Below, piece after piece: positions 1 through 6,665 of a stretch of DNA of 12,694 bases. The first letter of the stretch is position 1; each line of letters starts with the position of its first letter. The notes beneath the pieces are model-generated. The model made no database searches, was not told the origin of the DNA, and worked only from the letters and a program-made list of their open reading frames with translations. This DNA is from Clostridiales bacterium. GTDB lineage: Bacteria; Bacillota; Clostridia; Peptostreptococcales; Anaerovoracaceae. The DNA is taken from contig JAAZGD010000108.1 of the NCBI GenBank assembly GCA_012511395.1, positions 1 through 12,694 on the forward strand, read 5' to 3'. The translations under genes and the position numbers were made by a program.

Positions 1-561
1 GTTATAAAGGTGGAGGATATACCTTTACCGGGGGACCACAATCTGGAAAATGTGCTGGCAGCTTGTGCCATCAGCTTTTTTTCCGGAATCGATCCGGTAA
101 TTATAGGGCAGGGGATCAGGAACTTTAGAGGAGTACCCCACAGGCTTGAATACGTTCGTGAAGTAGACGGCGTATCCTACATCAATGACTCTAAAGCTAC
201 AAATCCACAGTCCACCATTAAGGCTATACAAGCTTACTCTGAAAACCTTATTCTTATTATGGGCGGCTATGATAAGAAGAGCAGCTACGAGGAGCTTATA
301 TCAAGCTTTGGCAGAAAGGTTAAAGAGATTATTCTCTTAGGCAAAACTGCAAAGGATATTGAGGCAGAAGCTCAAAAACAGGGATTTACAAATATTACAA
401 TAGTAAAAGATATGCCTGATGCCGTTAAAGTTGCTTATGAAAAAGCGAAAAAGGGTGATACAGTCCTTCTTTCTCCCGCTTGTGCCAGTTGGGATATGTA
501 CGATAATTTCGAGCAGAGAGGGGAGCACTTTAAAACTCTGGTCAACGGACTTTTGAAATGA
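1..561 (+). CDS. murD: UDP-N-acetylmuramoyl-L-alanine--D-glutamate ligase (MurD), C-terminal part, 5' end outside window
   Basis: MurD adds D-glutamate to UDP-MurNAc-L-alanine with ATP hydrolysis, a cytoplasmic step of peptidoglycan precursor synthesis. The frame is open from base 1, so the gene starts upstream. The GTG at 10 is an internal valine, not a start. 186 residues are visible of a family length near 450, covering the end of the central ATPase domain and the C-terminal Mur ligase domain. Visible Mur ligase signatures are the LPGDHNLENVLAA segment (bases 25-63), the NDSKATNP segment (bases 184-207) and the C-terminal LSPACASWDMYDNFEQRG segment (about 469-522) that is typical of MurD rather than MurC, MurE or MurF. 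The TGA stop (559-561) overlaps the ftsW ATG as ATGA, suggesting translational coupling in the dcw operon. Nothing looks damaged in the visible part. Confidence 0.96.
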   Translation, partial: VIKVEDIPLPGDHNLENVLAACAISFFSGIDPVIIGQGIRNFRGVPHRLEYVREVDGVSYINDSKATNPQSTIKAIQAYSENLILIMGGYDKKSSYEELISSFGRKVKEIILLGKTAKDIEAEAQKQGFTNITIVKDMPDAVKVAYEKAKKGDTVLLSPACASWDMYDNFEQRGEHFKTLVNGLLK

Positions 562-1690
562 CCTTATTGGAAAAGAGAAGGAATCTTCATAGAAAAGAAC
601 TGCGCTCAGGAGATTATCTTGTAGTCATGTTGACTATGATGCTTGTAATCTTCGGCGTTGTTATGGTCTTCAGCGCCAGCTACTATACGGCTTTAAAAGA
701 TTACGGCGACCCATACTATTTCTTCAAAAAAGAAATTATGTTTGTGCTGGTAGGCACCGTGCTGATGCTCTTTGTGGCCATAGTGGACTATCATATCTAT
801 AGAGAGTTTTCATATATAATAATTGCAGCATCCTTATTCTGCTGTTTTTAGTTTTTACACCTTTAGGGGTAACGAGAAACTACGCAACAAGATGGATAGG
901 CATAGGGCCTGTTACATTGATGCCCGGAGAGGTGGCAAAGCTTGGCATAATTCTTTTCATAGCCTGGTACTTAAGCGAAAACCCGGAAAGGATCAGGTCC
1001 TTTAAGTATGGGATTCTGCCTATGATGGCACTTGCGGGAGGCGTTTTCGGACTAATTTACCTTCAGCCAAACTTATCCACCGCCATTACCATATTCATAA
1101 TAGCAATAGGGATGATGTTCGTGGCAGGCGCCAAGATATCACACCTTTTTGTAATAGGCTTTGCAGGAATCGTGGCAGGTGTTTTCGCAATTTTCGTAGA
1201 CCCTGATGGCGGATACAGACTTGCCAGGATGACTCACTTCACGGACCCCTTTCAGGACCATCTGGCTTCAGGATATCAGGTGGTGCAATCCCTTTATGCT
1301 TTAGGCTCGGGAGGTTTTAGGGGGGTGGGGTTTGGAAGAAGTATACAGAAAAATCTTTACCTGCCCGATGCCCATAATGACTTCATACTGTCAATAATTG
1401 GTGAAGAACTGGGGTTTTTAGGGATATTGTTGCTTTTAACAGCCTATATGCTGCTCATATGGAGGGGCATTAATGTATCTATAAATGCGAAAGACATGTA
1501 CGGCTCCTTACTTGCCTCAGGCGTTACCATAATGATGGGAGTACAGCTCATTCTTCATGTGGCTACAGTTACCTCCAGCATGCCGCCTACAGGAATTACT
1601 TTACCCTTCGTAAGCTACGGAGGAAATGCTATTTGGATGTTTATGATAGCCATGGGACTTTTAATAAATATATCAAGGTATAAACCTTAG
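558..1690 (+). pseudogene. ftsW: Septal peptidoglycan polymerase FtsW (SEDS family), frameshifted as sequenced
   Basis: FtsW is a polytopic SEDS-family glycosyltransferase that polymerises lipid II at the septum with its partner class B PBP. The ATG at 558 overlaps the murD stop. The first frame encodes 97 residues (a cationic N-terminus and two hydrophobic segments) and stops at TAG 849-851. The family sequence continues in the -1 frame, where it can be read after the TAG at 800-802 and runs to TAG 1688-1690. The shift therefore lies between about 803 and 851. The second frame supplies RNYATRWIGIGP, the PGEVAKL motif, the long extracellular loop and LPDAHNDFILSIIGEELGF, which holds the conserved SEDS aspartate (GAC at 1379-1381, residue 275 if repaired). 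Restoring one base gives about 377 residues, normal for FtsW. The T5 run at 845-849 is a likely indel site. The gene could instead be the close paralogue SpoVE, although the place between murD and murG fits both. Confidence 0.9.
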
Positions 1691-1700
1691 GAGATGCAGA

Positions 1701-2801
1701 ATGAACATTGTAATGACTTGTGGAGGAACGGGCGGCCATATTTATCCCGCTATTGCAATTGCAGACAAAATCAGGGAGCACCATGAAGACGCCAATATTG
1801 CCTTCATAGGCACAGGCAGACCTCTTGAACACGAAGTAATACCGCAATCAGGTTATGAACTTTTTACATTGGCTGTTAAAGGCTTTACCAGAAAAGAGCT
1901 TTTAAAGAATTTCGGGGTCATAAAGGTTACCTTGAAGTGCAGAAGGCAGGCTAAAAAGATTTTAAAGGAGCTTATGCCTCAAGCTGTAATAGGTACGGGA
2001 GGCTATGTGACTGTGCCTGTAATAACAGCGGCAAAGAGTCTTGGGATACCTTGTTTCATCCATGAGCAGAATGCGGTACCGGGGCTATCCAATATGTTTC
2101 TTGAAAGGTATTGTAAAAAGGTTTTCCTGGGCTTTCAGGAGGCGTCGGCTTTTTTTAAGGACCTTGAGAAATGTATTGTAACAGGCAACCCCATAAGGAA
2201 AAATATTTGTGCTTTATCTAAAAAGGAGGCCAGAGAAAAGCTTAATATAGGCAGAAAGGACAAGGTGCTTTTAGTCTTTGGAGGAAGCCAGGGTGCAGGA
2301 ATGTTGAACAAGCTTGTGATTGATATACTGCCCTTACTTCTGTCAAAAAAAGGAGTTAAGGTTATAGTGATTACAGGAAGCTATTATTATAAGGCGGTGG
2401 AGTCGGACTTAAAGGAAAAAGGGATTTTAGACAATAAGGACTTGTCTTTAATAGCATATACTGAAGATATAGGTCATTACTTAAGCGCCTGCGATATGGC
2501 ATTGTCAAGGGCGGGTGCTTTAACAGTTTCCGAGGAGGCAGCCTGCTCTGTCCCTTCTATTCTCATACCTTCTCCCAATGTTACGGGAAACCATCAGTTC
2601 TTTAACGGCAAATCCTTTTCCGACAAGGGCGGAGCTATACTTTTAAATGAGGATGGCTTAACGGAAGAATACCTTCTTAAAGAGATAGAGGATCTTTTAC
2701 AGGATGATGAAAAAAGAGAGAAGATGAGCAAGGCTATGAAAGAGAGCTTTGTGGCAGACAGCGCCTACACCATATTTAAAAACCTTGGGTTAAGAGAATA
2801 A
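1701..2801 (+). CDS. murG: UDP-GlcNAc:undecaprenyl-PP-MurNAc-pentapeptide GlcNAc transferase (MurG)
   Basis: MurG transfers GlcNAc from UDP-GlcNAc to lipid I on the inner face of the membrane, making lipid II, the substrate that FtsW polymerises. The 366-residue product has the normal length and the two Rossmann-like halves of a GT-B (family GT28) enzyme. Residues 8-13 are GGTGGH, the N-terminal glycine-rich loop. HEQNAVPG lies at 121-128, the GGSQGA loop at 194-199, and SRAGALTVSEEA at about 269-280 is the UDP-GlcNAc-binding part of the C-terminal half. The ATG is preceded by AGGAG at 1689-1693 with 7 bases of spacing. This ribosome binding site overlaps the ftsW stop, so the two genes are closely coupled. 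murB, which follows murG in some dcw clusters, is absent here. Confidence 0.97.
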   Translation: MNIVMTCGGTGGHIYPAIAIADKIREHHEDANIAFIGTGRPLEHEVIPQSGYELFTLAVKGFTRKELLKNFGVIKVTLKCRRQAKKILKELMPQAVIGTGGYVTVPVITAAKSLGIPCFIHEQNAVPGLSNMFLERYCKKVFLGFQEASAFFKDLEKCIVTGNPIRKNICALSKKEAREKLNIGRKDKVLLVFGGSQGAGMLNKLVIDILPLLLSKKGVKVIVITGSYYYKAVESDLKEKGILDNKDLSLIAYTEDIGHYLSACDMALSRAGALTVSEEAACSVPSILIPSPNVTGNHQFFNGKSFSDKGGAILLNEDGLTEEYLLKEIEDLLQDDEKREKMSKAMKESFVADSAYTIFKNLGLRE

Positions 2802-2805
2802 TAAG

Positions 2806-3555
2806 TTGGAAGAAAAGAAACAGATAAAGAAAAAAAAGAGAAGAAAAAAAAGATATGCCTTAAGGCTTTTGATTTTTATCATTCTTCTGACAGGCCTTTA
2901 TTATTTTATGACATCAAGCTGGTTTGATATTTCAGCCATCGAAACCAAGGGCAATGAATATTACGATGGAGAAACCGTTATAAAGATGTCCACCTTGAAG
3001 CAGGGTACCAATATTTTCAGACTTGAAAGAAGCAGGGTGGAGGGACTCCTTCTAAAGGACCCTTACATTAAAGAAGCAAAAATAAAGAGGAAGCTGCCTC
3101 ATACTGCGGTGATTCACATTGTGGAAAGAACAGAGGATGCAGCATTTCCCTACGGCGAAGCATATTTTCTCATAAGCCTTGATAAAATGGTGTTAAGAAG
3201 AGTGGATGAGGAACCAAAGGTGCCTATACTGATGGGCATGACTCTTGAGCAGATGACTCCAGGCACAGAGCTTTCCGTAGCCGAAACTACTGTTTTGGAC
3301 AATACCATGATTCTTTTGGATGCCATGAGGGAAGAGGACCTGTACTTTAAAAAGATAGATATTTCCAAGGTTGTGGTAAGAGCATATATTTACGACCGAC
3401 TAATATGTGAAGGAAAACCTGAAAATATTCTTAAGGCCGTGAAAAATGGAAACCTTCAGCTTGTATTGAAGGACCTGGTGGACAGAGGCATAGATAAAGG
3501 AACTATACACCTTGGAAGCTCGGAGTATTGCGCTTTCAGCCCTGAAATAGAGTGA
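2806..3555 (+). CDS. ftsQ: Cell division protein FtsQ/DivIB
   Basis: FtsQ/DivIB is a bitopic divisome protein that links the cytoplasmic ring to the septal synthases through FtsL and FtsB/DivIC. The 249-residue product has the expected order: a very lysine/arginine-rich cytoplasmic tail (residues 4-16), one hydrophobic transmembrane segment (about 17-35), then an extracytoplasmic POTRA domain (about 40-108, starting FDISAIETKGN) and a beta-rich region. The start is the TTG at 2806, four bases after the murG stop. It is the only usual start codon between the upstream in-frame stop (2791) and the membrane segment, so a later start would lose the tail. Its ribosome binding site is poor (AAGAG at 2792-2796), so translation probably depends on coupling to murG. 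The tail is encoded by two A8 runs. The protein family diverges fast, and the call rests on architecture and position. Confidence 0.88.
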   Translation: MEEKKQIKKKKRRKKRYALRLLIFIILLTGLYYFMTSSWFDISAIETKGNEYYDGETVIKMSTLKQGTNIFRLERSRVEGLLLKDPYIKEAKIKRKLPHTAVIHIVERTEDAAFPYGEAYFLISLDKMVLRRVDEEPKVPILMGMTLEQMTPGTELSVAETTVLDNTMILLDAMREEDLYFKKIDISKVVVRAYIYDRLICEGKPENILKAVKNGNLQLVLKDLVDRGIDKGTIHLGSSEYCAFSPEIE

Positions 3556-3566
3556 AAACGACCATA

Positions 3567-3591
3567 AAGGCAAACAAATGATATGCCTTTT
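3567..3591 (+). terminator. Weak stem-loop after ftsQ, possible terminator
   Basis: AAAGGCA (3567-3573) pairs with TGCCTTT (3584-3590) around a 10-base loop, and the 3' arm ends in four T residues (3588-3591). It begins 11 bases after the ftsQ stop and lies just before the ftsZ promoter, so it could partly end dcw transcription. Only three of seven pairs are G-C and the T-run is short, so any termination would be inefficient. Confidence 0.35.
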
Positions 3592-3602
3592 AGCGTTTGC
3601 TG

Positions 3603-3611
3603 TGATATAAT
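3603..3611 (+). promoter_or_regulatory. Predicted extended -10 promoter for ftsZ
   Basis: TGATATAAT combines a TG extension (3603-3604) with a perfect TATAAT hexamer (3606-3611). No convincing TTGACA-like -35 lies 16-18 bases upstream, which is tolerable for an extended -10 promoter of the SigA type. The predicted transcript would start near 3618 and leave about 44 bases of leader before ftsZ. This would let ftsZ be expressed apart from the upstream wall-synthesis genes. It is a sequence-match prediction only. Confidence 0.5.
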
Positions 3612-3647
3612 ATATTAAAATTTTATACATGACCCAGTATGGGACAC

Positions 3648-3653
3648 AGGAGG
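3648..3653 (+). promoter_or_regulatory. Strong ribosome binding site that fixes the ftsZ start
   Basis: A perfect AGGAGG sits 8 bases before the ATG at 3662. An in-frame ATG at 3629 would add 11 residues unlike any FtsZ N-terminus and has no comparable site, so this element decides the start. Confidence 0.85.
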
Positions 3654-3661
3654 AGTATTTG

Positions 3662-4801
3662 ATGTTACAATTTGAAATCAACGAACAGAATACGGCACGT
3701 TTGATGGTGATTGGAATAGGCGGAGGCGGGTGCAACGCAGTTAACAGGATGATAGGAGCCGGCATTAAAGGCGTTCAGCTAATTTCCATAAACACAGATA
3801 GACAAGCATTAAACAGCTCCAAGGCTGAGATGAAAATACAGATAGGCGAAAAGCTTACAAGAGGCTTAGGGGCAGGTGCAAATCCTGAATTGGGGCAGAA
3901 GGCTGCAGAAGAGAGCATTGAAGATATTAAGAAGATTATGGAAAATGCTGATATGGTGTTTATTACTGCAGGCATGGGAGGTGGCACAGGAACCGGTGCT
4001 GCTCCAATAATTGCAAAAGCTGCAAAGGACATGGGTATTCTTACTGTAGGAGTTGTTACCAAGCCTTTCACTTTTGAAGGCAGGAAAAGAATGAGTCATG
4101 CAGATCTTGGTATAAAGTTTTTAAAGAAGTATGTGGACTCTCTGGTGGTGGTGCCAAACGATAGGCTCTTACAGCTTGCCAATAAAAACACCACAATGCT
4201 GGAGGCTTTTATTATGGCAGATGAAGTGCTTAAACAAGGTGTAAGAGGAATATCCGATATTATTGCAGAAGCAGGAATAATCAATCAGGACTTTGCAGAC
4301 ATTGATACAATCATGAGAGACAGGGGCGTTGCCCATATGGGTATGGGCAGAGGCAAAGGCGAAGGCAGAGTGGAAATGGCAGTCAGAGGAGCCATTGAAA
4401 GTCCAATGCTGGAAACATCCATCACAGGAGCAAAGGCAATCCTGTTAAACGTCCTTGGAGGCTACGACCTTGGTATGGTCGAGGTCAATGAAATTGCAAA
4501 CCAGGTTCAAAAGGAAGCGGACGAAGATGCTATCGTAATCTTTGGCGCATCTGTAAGAGAAGATCTTCAGGATGAAGTGGTGGTTACCTTAATTGCCACA
4601 GGCTTTGATAACAGACCTTCGGATATTTTAAATAAATTCTTGCAGGATGAAGAAATAACTGTGACTGAAGAGAGGGCTCAACCAAGCATTCCCGGTCAGA
4701 TTGAGAACCCCTATGACGGAACGGATTTGTTGGAGTCACAAGACTTGGCCTTTGACATTCCGCCCTTTCTAAAAGAGAACAAGGACGGCGGTGGACGATA
4801 G
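3662..4801 (+). CDS. ftsZ: Cell division protein FtsZ
   Basis: FtsZ is the tubulin-like GTPase that forms the cytokinetic ring and recruits the divisome. The product from the ATG at 3662 has 379 residues, a normal length. GGGGCNA lies at residues 20-26 and the GTP-binding signature GGGTGTG at 106-112. The catalytic T7 loop NQDFADID at 208-215 carries both aspartates (D210 and D213). A short linker follows from about residue 320, and the conserved C-terminal peptide DIPPFL (365-370), which binds FtsA, SepF and ZapA-type partners in this family, is followed by a hydrophilic tail rich in K, D and G. The gene lies 106 bases after ftsQ with no ftsA between them, has its own predicted promoter and a strong AGGAGG site, and ends just before an intrinsic terminator. 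No damage is seen. Confidence 0.98.
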   Translation: MLQFEINEQNTARLMVIGIGGGGCNAVNRMIGAGIKGVQLISINTDRQALNSSKAEMKIQIGEKLTRGLGAGANPELGQKAAEESIEDIKKIMENADMVFITAGMGGGTGTGAAPIIAKAAKDMGILTVGVVTKPFTFEGRKRMSHADLGIKFLKKYVDSLVVVPNDRLLQLANKNTTMLEAFIMADEVLKQGVRGISDIIAEAGIINQDFADIDTIMRDRGVAHMGMGRGKGEGRVEMAVRGAIESPMLETSITGAKAILLNVLGGYDLGMVEVNEIANQVQKEADEDAIVIFGASVREDLQDEVVVTLIATGFDNRPSDILNKFLQDEEITVTEERAQPSIPGQIENPYDGTDLLESQDLAFDIPPFLKENKDGGGR

Positions 4802-4818
4802 AGAAGTAAGCCATAAAC

Positions 4819-4840
4819 AGCCGGTGAAAACCGGCTTTTT
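4819..4840 (+). terminator. Rho-independent terminator after ftsZ
   Basis: AGCCGGT (4819-4825) pairs perfectly with ACCGGCT (4830-4836) across a GAAA tetraloop, and the 3' arm runs into five T residues (4836-4840). It lies 17 bases after the ftsZ stop. The stem is G-C rich and has the classic intrinsic terminator form, so it should mark the end of most ftsZ transcripts. Confidence 0.9.
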
Positions 4841-4860
4841 ATCATATTGGGAAGGATATT

Positions 4861-5625
4861 ATGGAAAAGGAAATCGTTTCGCAGGATAACAGAATATTTA
4901 AAGAGACAAGGAAGCTTGCCCAAAAGAAGTACAGAGATGAAACCTCCTCCTATATTGTGGAAGGAATTACGCTGGTAAAAGAAGCATTATTGTTTAAAAA
5001 TATGATAAAATACCTTGTAATTCAGGAAAGTAAAAAGGATGAGCTTTTTAAAGAAATCGATTTTAAGAAGTACGATTTGTATGTAATGAAGGACAGCCTT
5101 TTTATTAAGGTGGCGCAAACTGCAACGAGCCAAGGAGTTTTAGCTGTCCTCTCTAAAAAGGACGGGACAAATTTACCAGAAGAAGGCAATCTTTTAATCA
5201 TCGACAGACTTCAAGACCCGGGAAATATGGGGACGCTTATAAGGACTGCCGAAGCTACAGGGTACAAGGGTGTGGTGATTATGAAAGGCTCAGCAGATGT
5301 GTTTTCCTTAAAGGTTCAAAGAGCATCCTCAGGCTCTTTATTCCGTGTCCCTGTTATCTTTTATGAAGATGAGAAGGAGCTGGTAAAAGATATTAAAGAG
5401 TCCGGAAGATCAGTTGTTGTAACAGATTTAAAGGAAGGAAAGGCTGTATCCGAGTTTTACTTGAAAATGCCCATAGCTTTAGTTATAGGTAATGAAGGAA
5501 AAGGCGTATCAGCTTACTTTCTTGACAATAGCGACTATAAAGTGGTTATCCCCATGAAAGGAGAGGTGGAGTCTTTAAATGCAGCTGTTGCAGGCAGCAT
5601 TTTGATGTATGAAACCGCAAGGTAA
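4861..5625 (+). CDS. rlmP: TrmH/SpoU-family 23S rRNA 2'-O-ribose methyltransferase (RlmP/YsgA-like)
   Basis: This is a SPOUT-class, SAM-dependent RNA 2'-O-ribose methyltransferase of 254 residues. An N-terminal substrate-binding domain (about 1-100, with KYRDETSSYIVEGITLVKEAL) precedes the knotted catalytic domain. All three SpoU motifs are intact: DRLQDPGNMGTLIRTAEA (115-131, with N122 and R128), VIGNEGKGVS (about 208-217) and IPMKGEVESLNAA (230-242). The Bacillus subtilis homologue in the same position before pheS is YsgA, reported as RlmP, which methylates G2553 in the 23S rRNA A-loop. The shared synteny makes this target likely, but other family members modify G2251 or tRNA and motifs alone do not separate them. 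The ATG at 4861 has GGAAGGA upstream (4850-4856) with short 4-base spacing. The gene starts 20 bases after the ftsZ terminator, and its stop lies 4 bases before pheS. Confidence 0.9.
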   Translation: MEKEIVSQDNRIFKETRKLAQKKYRDETSSYIVEGITLVKEALLFKNMIKYLVIQESKKDELFKEIDFKKYDLYVMKDSLFIKVAQTATSQGVLAVLSKKDGTNLPEEGNLLIIDRLQDPGNMGTLIRTAEATGYKGVVIMKGSADVFSLKVQRASSGSLFRVPVIFYEDEKELVKDIKESGRSVVVTDLKEGKAVSEFYLKMPIALVIGNEGKGVSAYFLDNSDYKVVIPMKGEVESLNAAVAGSILMYETAR

Positions 5626-5629
5626 AAGG

Positions 5630-6652
5630 ATGAGAGAAGAGCTTAAAAGTATTTTGGAAAAGGCAGGAGAGCAGCTTAAAAATGCAGTAAATCTTTCCGA
5701 TGTGGAGGATGTAAGAGTTAAGATGCTGGGAAAGAAAAGCCCTCTTACAGACATACTGAGATCCATGGGCAAGCTGCCTCATGAGGAGCGAAAAGCTTTG
5801 GGCCTTGAAGCCAATCAGGTAAGAGACAGCATAGAAGAGTTGATTCAGAAAAAGCTTGCTGTTTTAAGAGGGCAGGTCAGGGAACTTAAGTTTAAACAGG
5901 AAAGTGTGGATGTAACGGAGCCCGGCATTACAAGAGATCTTGGAGCGAAGCACCTTATTACACAGACCATAGATTGCATATCCCAGATATTTATGGCCAT
6001 GGGCTTTTCCATAGCTGAAGGGCCTGAGGTGGAAACTGTATTTAATAATTTTGATGCTTTAAATGCACCCAAGAACCATCCTTCAAGAGATTTAACGGAT
6101 ACTTTTTATATAACGGAGAACACGCTCTTAAGAACTCAGACATCTCCTGTCCAGGTTAGAACAATAATGGCACAGGAACCTCCCATCAAGGTGATTTCCC
6201 CGGGAAGGTGCTTCAGATCAGACAGTCCTGATGCCACTCATTCACCTATGTTTCATCAAATAGAAGGGCTTCTTGTAGATGAGGGAGTTACCATGACAGA
6301 CCTTAAAGGCACCTTGGATGTGATGGCAAAGGAATTGTTCGGCAAGGAAACCAGAACAAAGTTCAGACCTCACCATTTCCCTTTTACGGAGCCTTCTGCA
6401 GAAATGGATGTAAGCTGCTTTAAGTGTAAGGGTAAAGGGTGCAACATCTGTAAAGGTACGGGCTGGATTGAAATTTTAGGCTGTGGCATGGTACATCCCA
6501 ATGTGCTTTCAGTGGGCGGTATTGATACAGAAAAATATACAGGTTTTGCCTTTGGCATGGGAGTAGAGCGTATTGCCATGCTGCGCTACGGCGTAGATGA
6601 TATAAGGCTGTTTTACGATAACGACTTAAGATTTTTAAAACAATTCAAGTAG
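5630..6652 (+). CDS. pheS: Phenylalanine--tRNA ligase alpha subunit
   Basis: PheS is the catalytic alpha subunit of the alpha2-beta2 enzyme that charges tRNA-Phe. It has 340 residues, a normal length. An N-terminal coiled-coil arm (about 1-85) is followed by the class II core with motif 2, GRCFRSDSPDATHSPMFHQIEG (about 192-213), and motif 3, GFAFGMGVERIAM (305-317). Between them lies a C-X2-C-X4-C-X2-C cluster (C263, C266, C271, C274), known in many Gram-positive PheS proteins and probably zinc-binding or a relic of it. I chose the ATG at 5630 over the in-frame ATG at 5609. The later start matches the family N-terminus, does not overlap rlmP, and has AAGG at 5619-5622 with 7 bases of spacing. 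pheT follows after 13 bases, as expected for subunits made in equal amounts. Confidence 0.97.
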   Translation: MREELKSILEKAGEQLKNAVNLSDVEDVRVKMLGKKSPLTDILRSMGKLPHEERKALGLEANQVRDSIEELIQKKLAVLRGQVRELKFKQESVDVTEPGITRDLGAKHLITQTIDCISQIFMAMGFSIAEGPEVETVFNNFDALNAPKNHPSRDLTDTFYITENTLLRTQTSPVQVRTIMAQEPPIKVISPGRCFRSDSPDATHSPMFHQIEGLLVDEGVTMTDLKGTLDVMAKELFGKETRTKFRPHHFPFTEPSAEMDVSCFKCKGKGCNICKGTGWIEILGCGMVHPNVLSVGGIDTEKYTGFAFGMGVERIAMLRYGVDDIRLFYDNDLRFLKQFK

Positions 6653-6665
6653 AAGGAGAAGGAAT

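Noticed and set aside
845..851. Programmed -1 frameshift in ftsW
   Set aside because: The site is not a proper X XXY YYZ heptamer in the zero frame, and I see no convincing stimulatory stem or upstream Shine-Dalgarno-like element. FtsW is not known to use frameshifting. An indel is simpler.
823..1005. A 60-codon open frame across the ftsW break
   Set aside because: It is mainly the zero-frame continuation past the ftsW TAG and its overlap; the product resembles nothing and FtsW is clearly encoded in the other frame over the same bases.
3629..3661. Earlier ftsZ start at 3629
   Set aside because: It lacks a good ribosome binding site and would place the AGGAGG inside the coding region; the extra residues do not match FtsZ N-termini.
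5609..5629. Earlier pheS start at 5609 overlapping rlmP
   Set aside because: The seven added residues do not fit the PheS N-terminus, and the ATG at 5630 has better spacing to AAGG and no overlap with rlmP.
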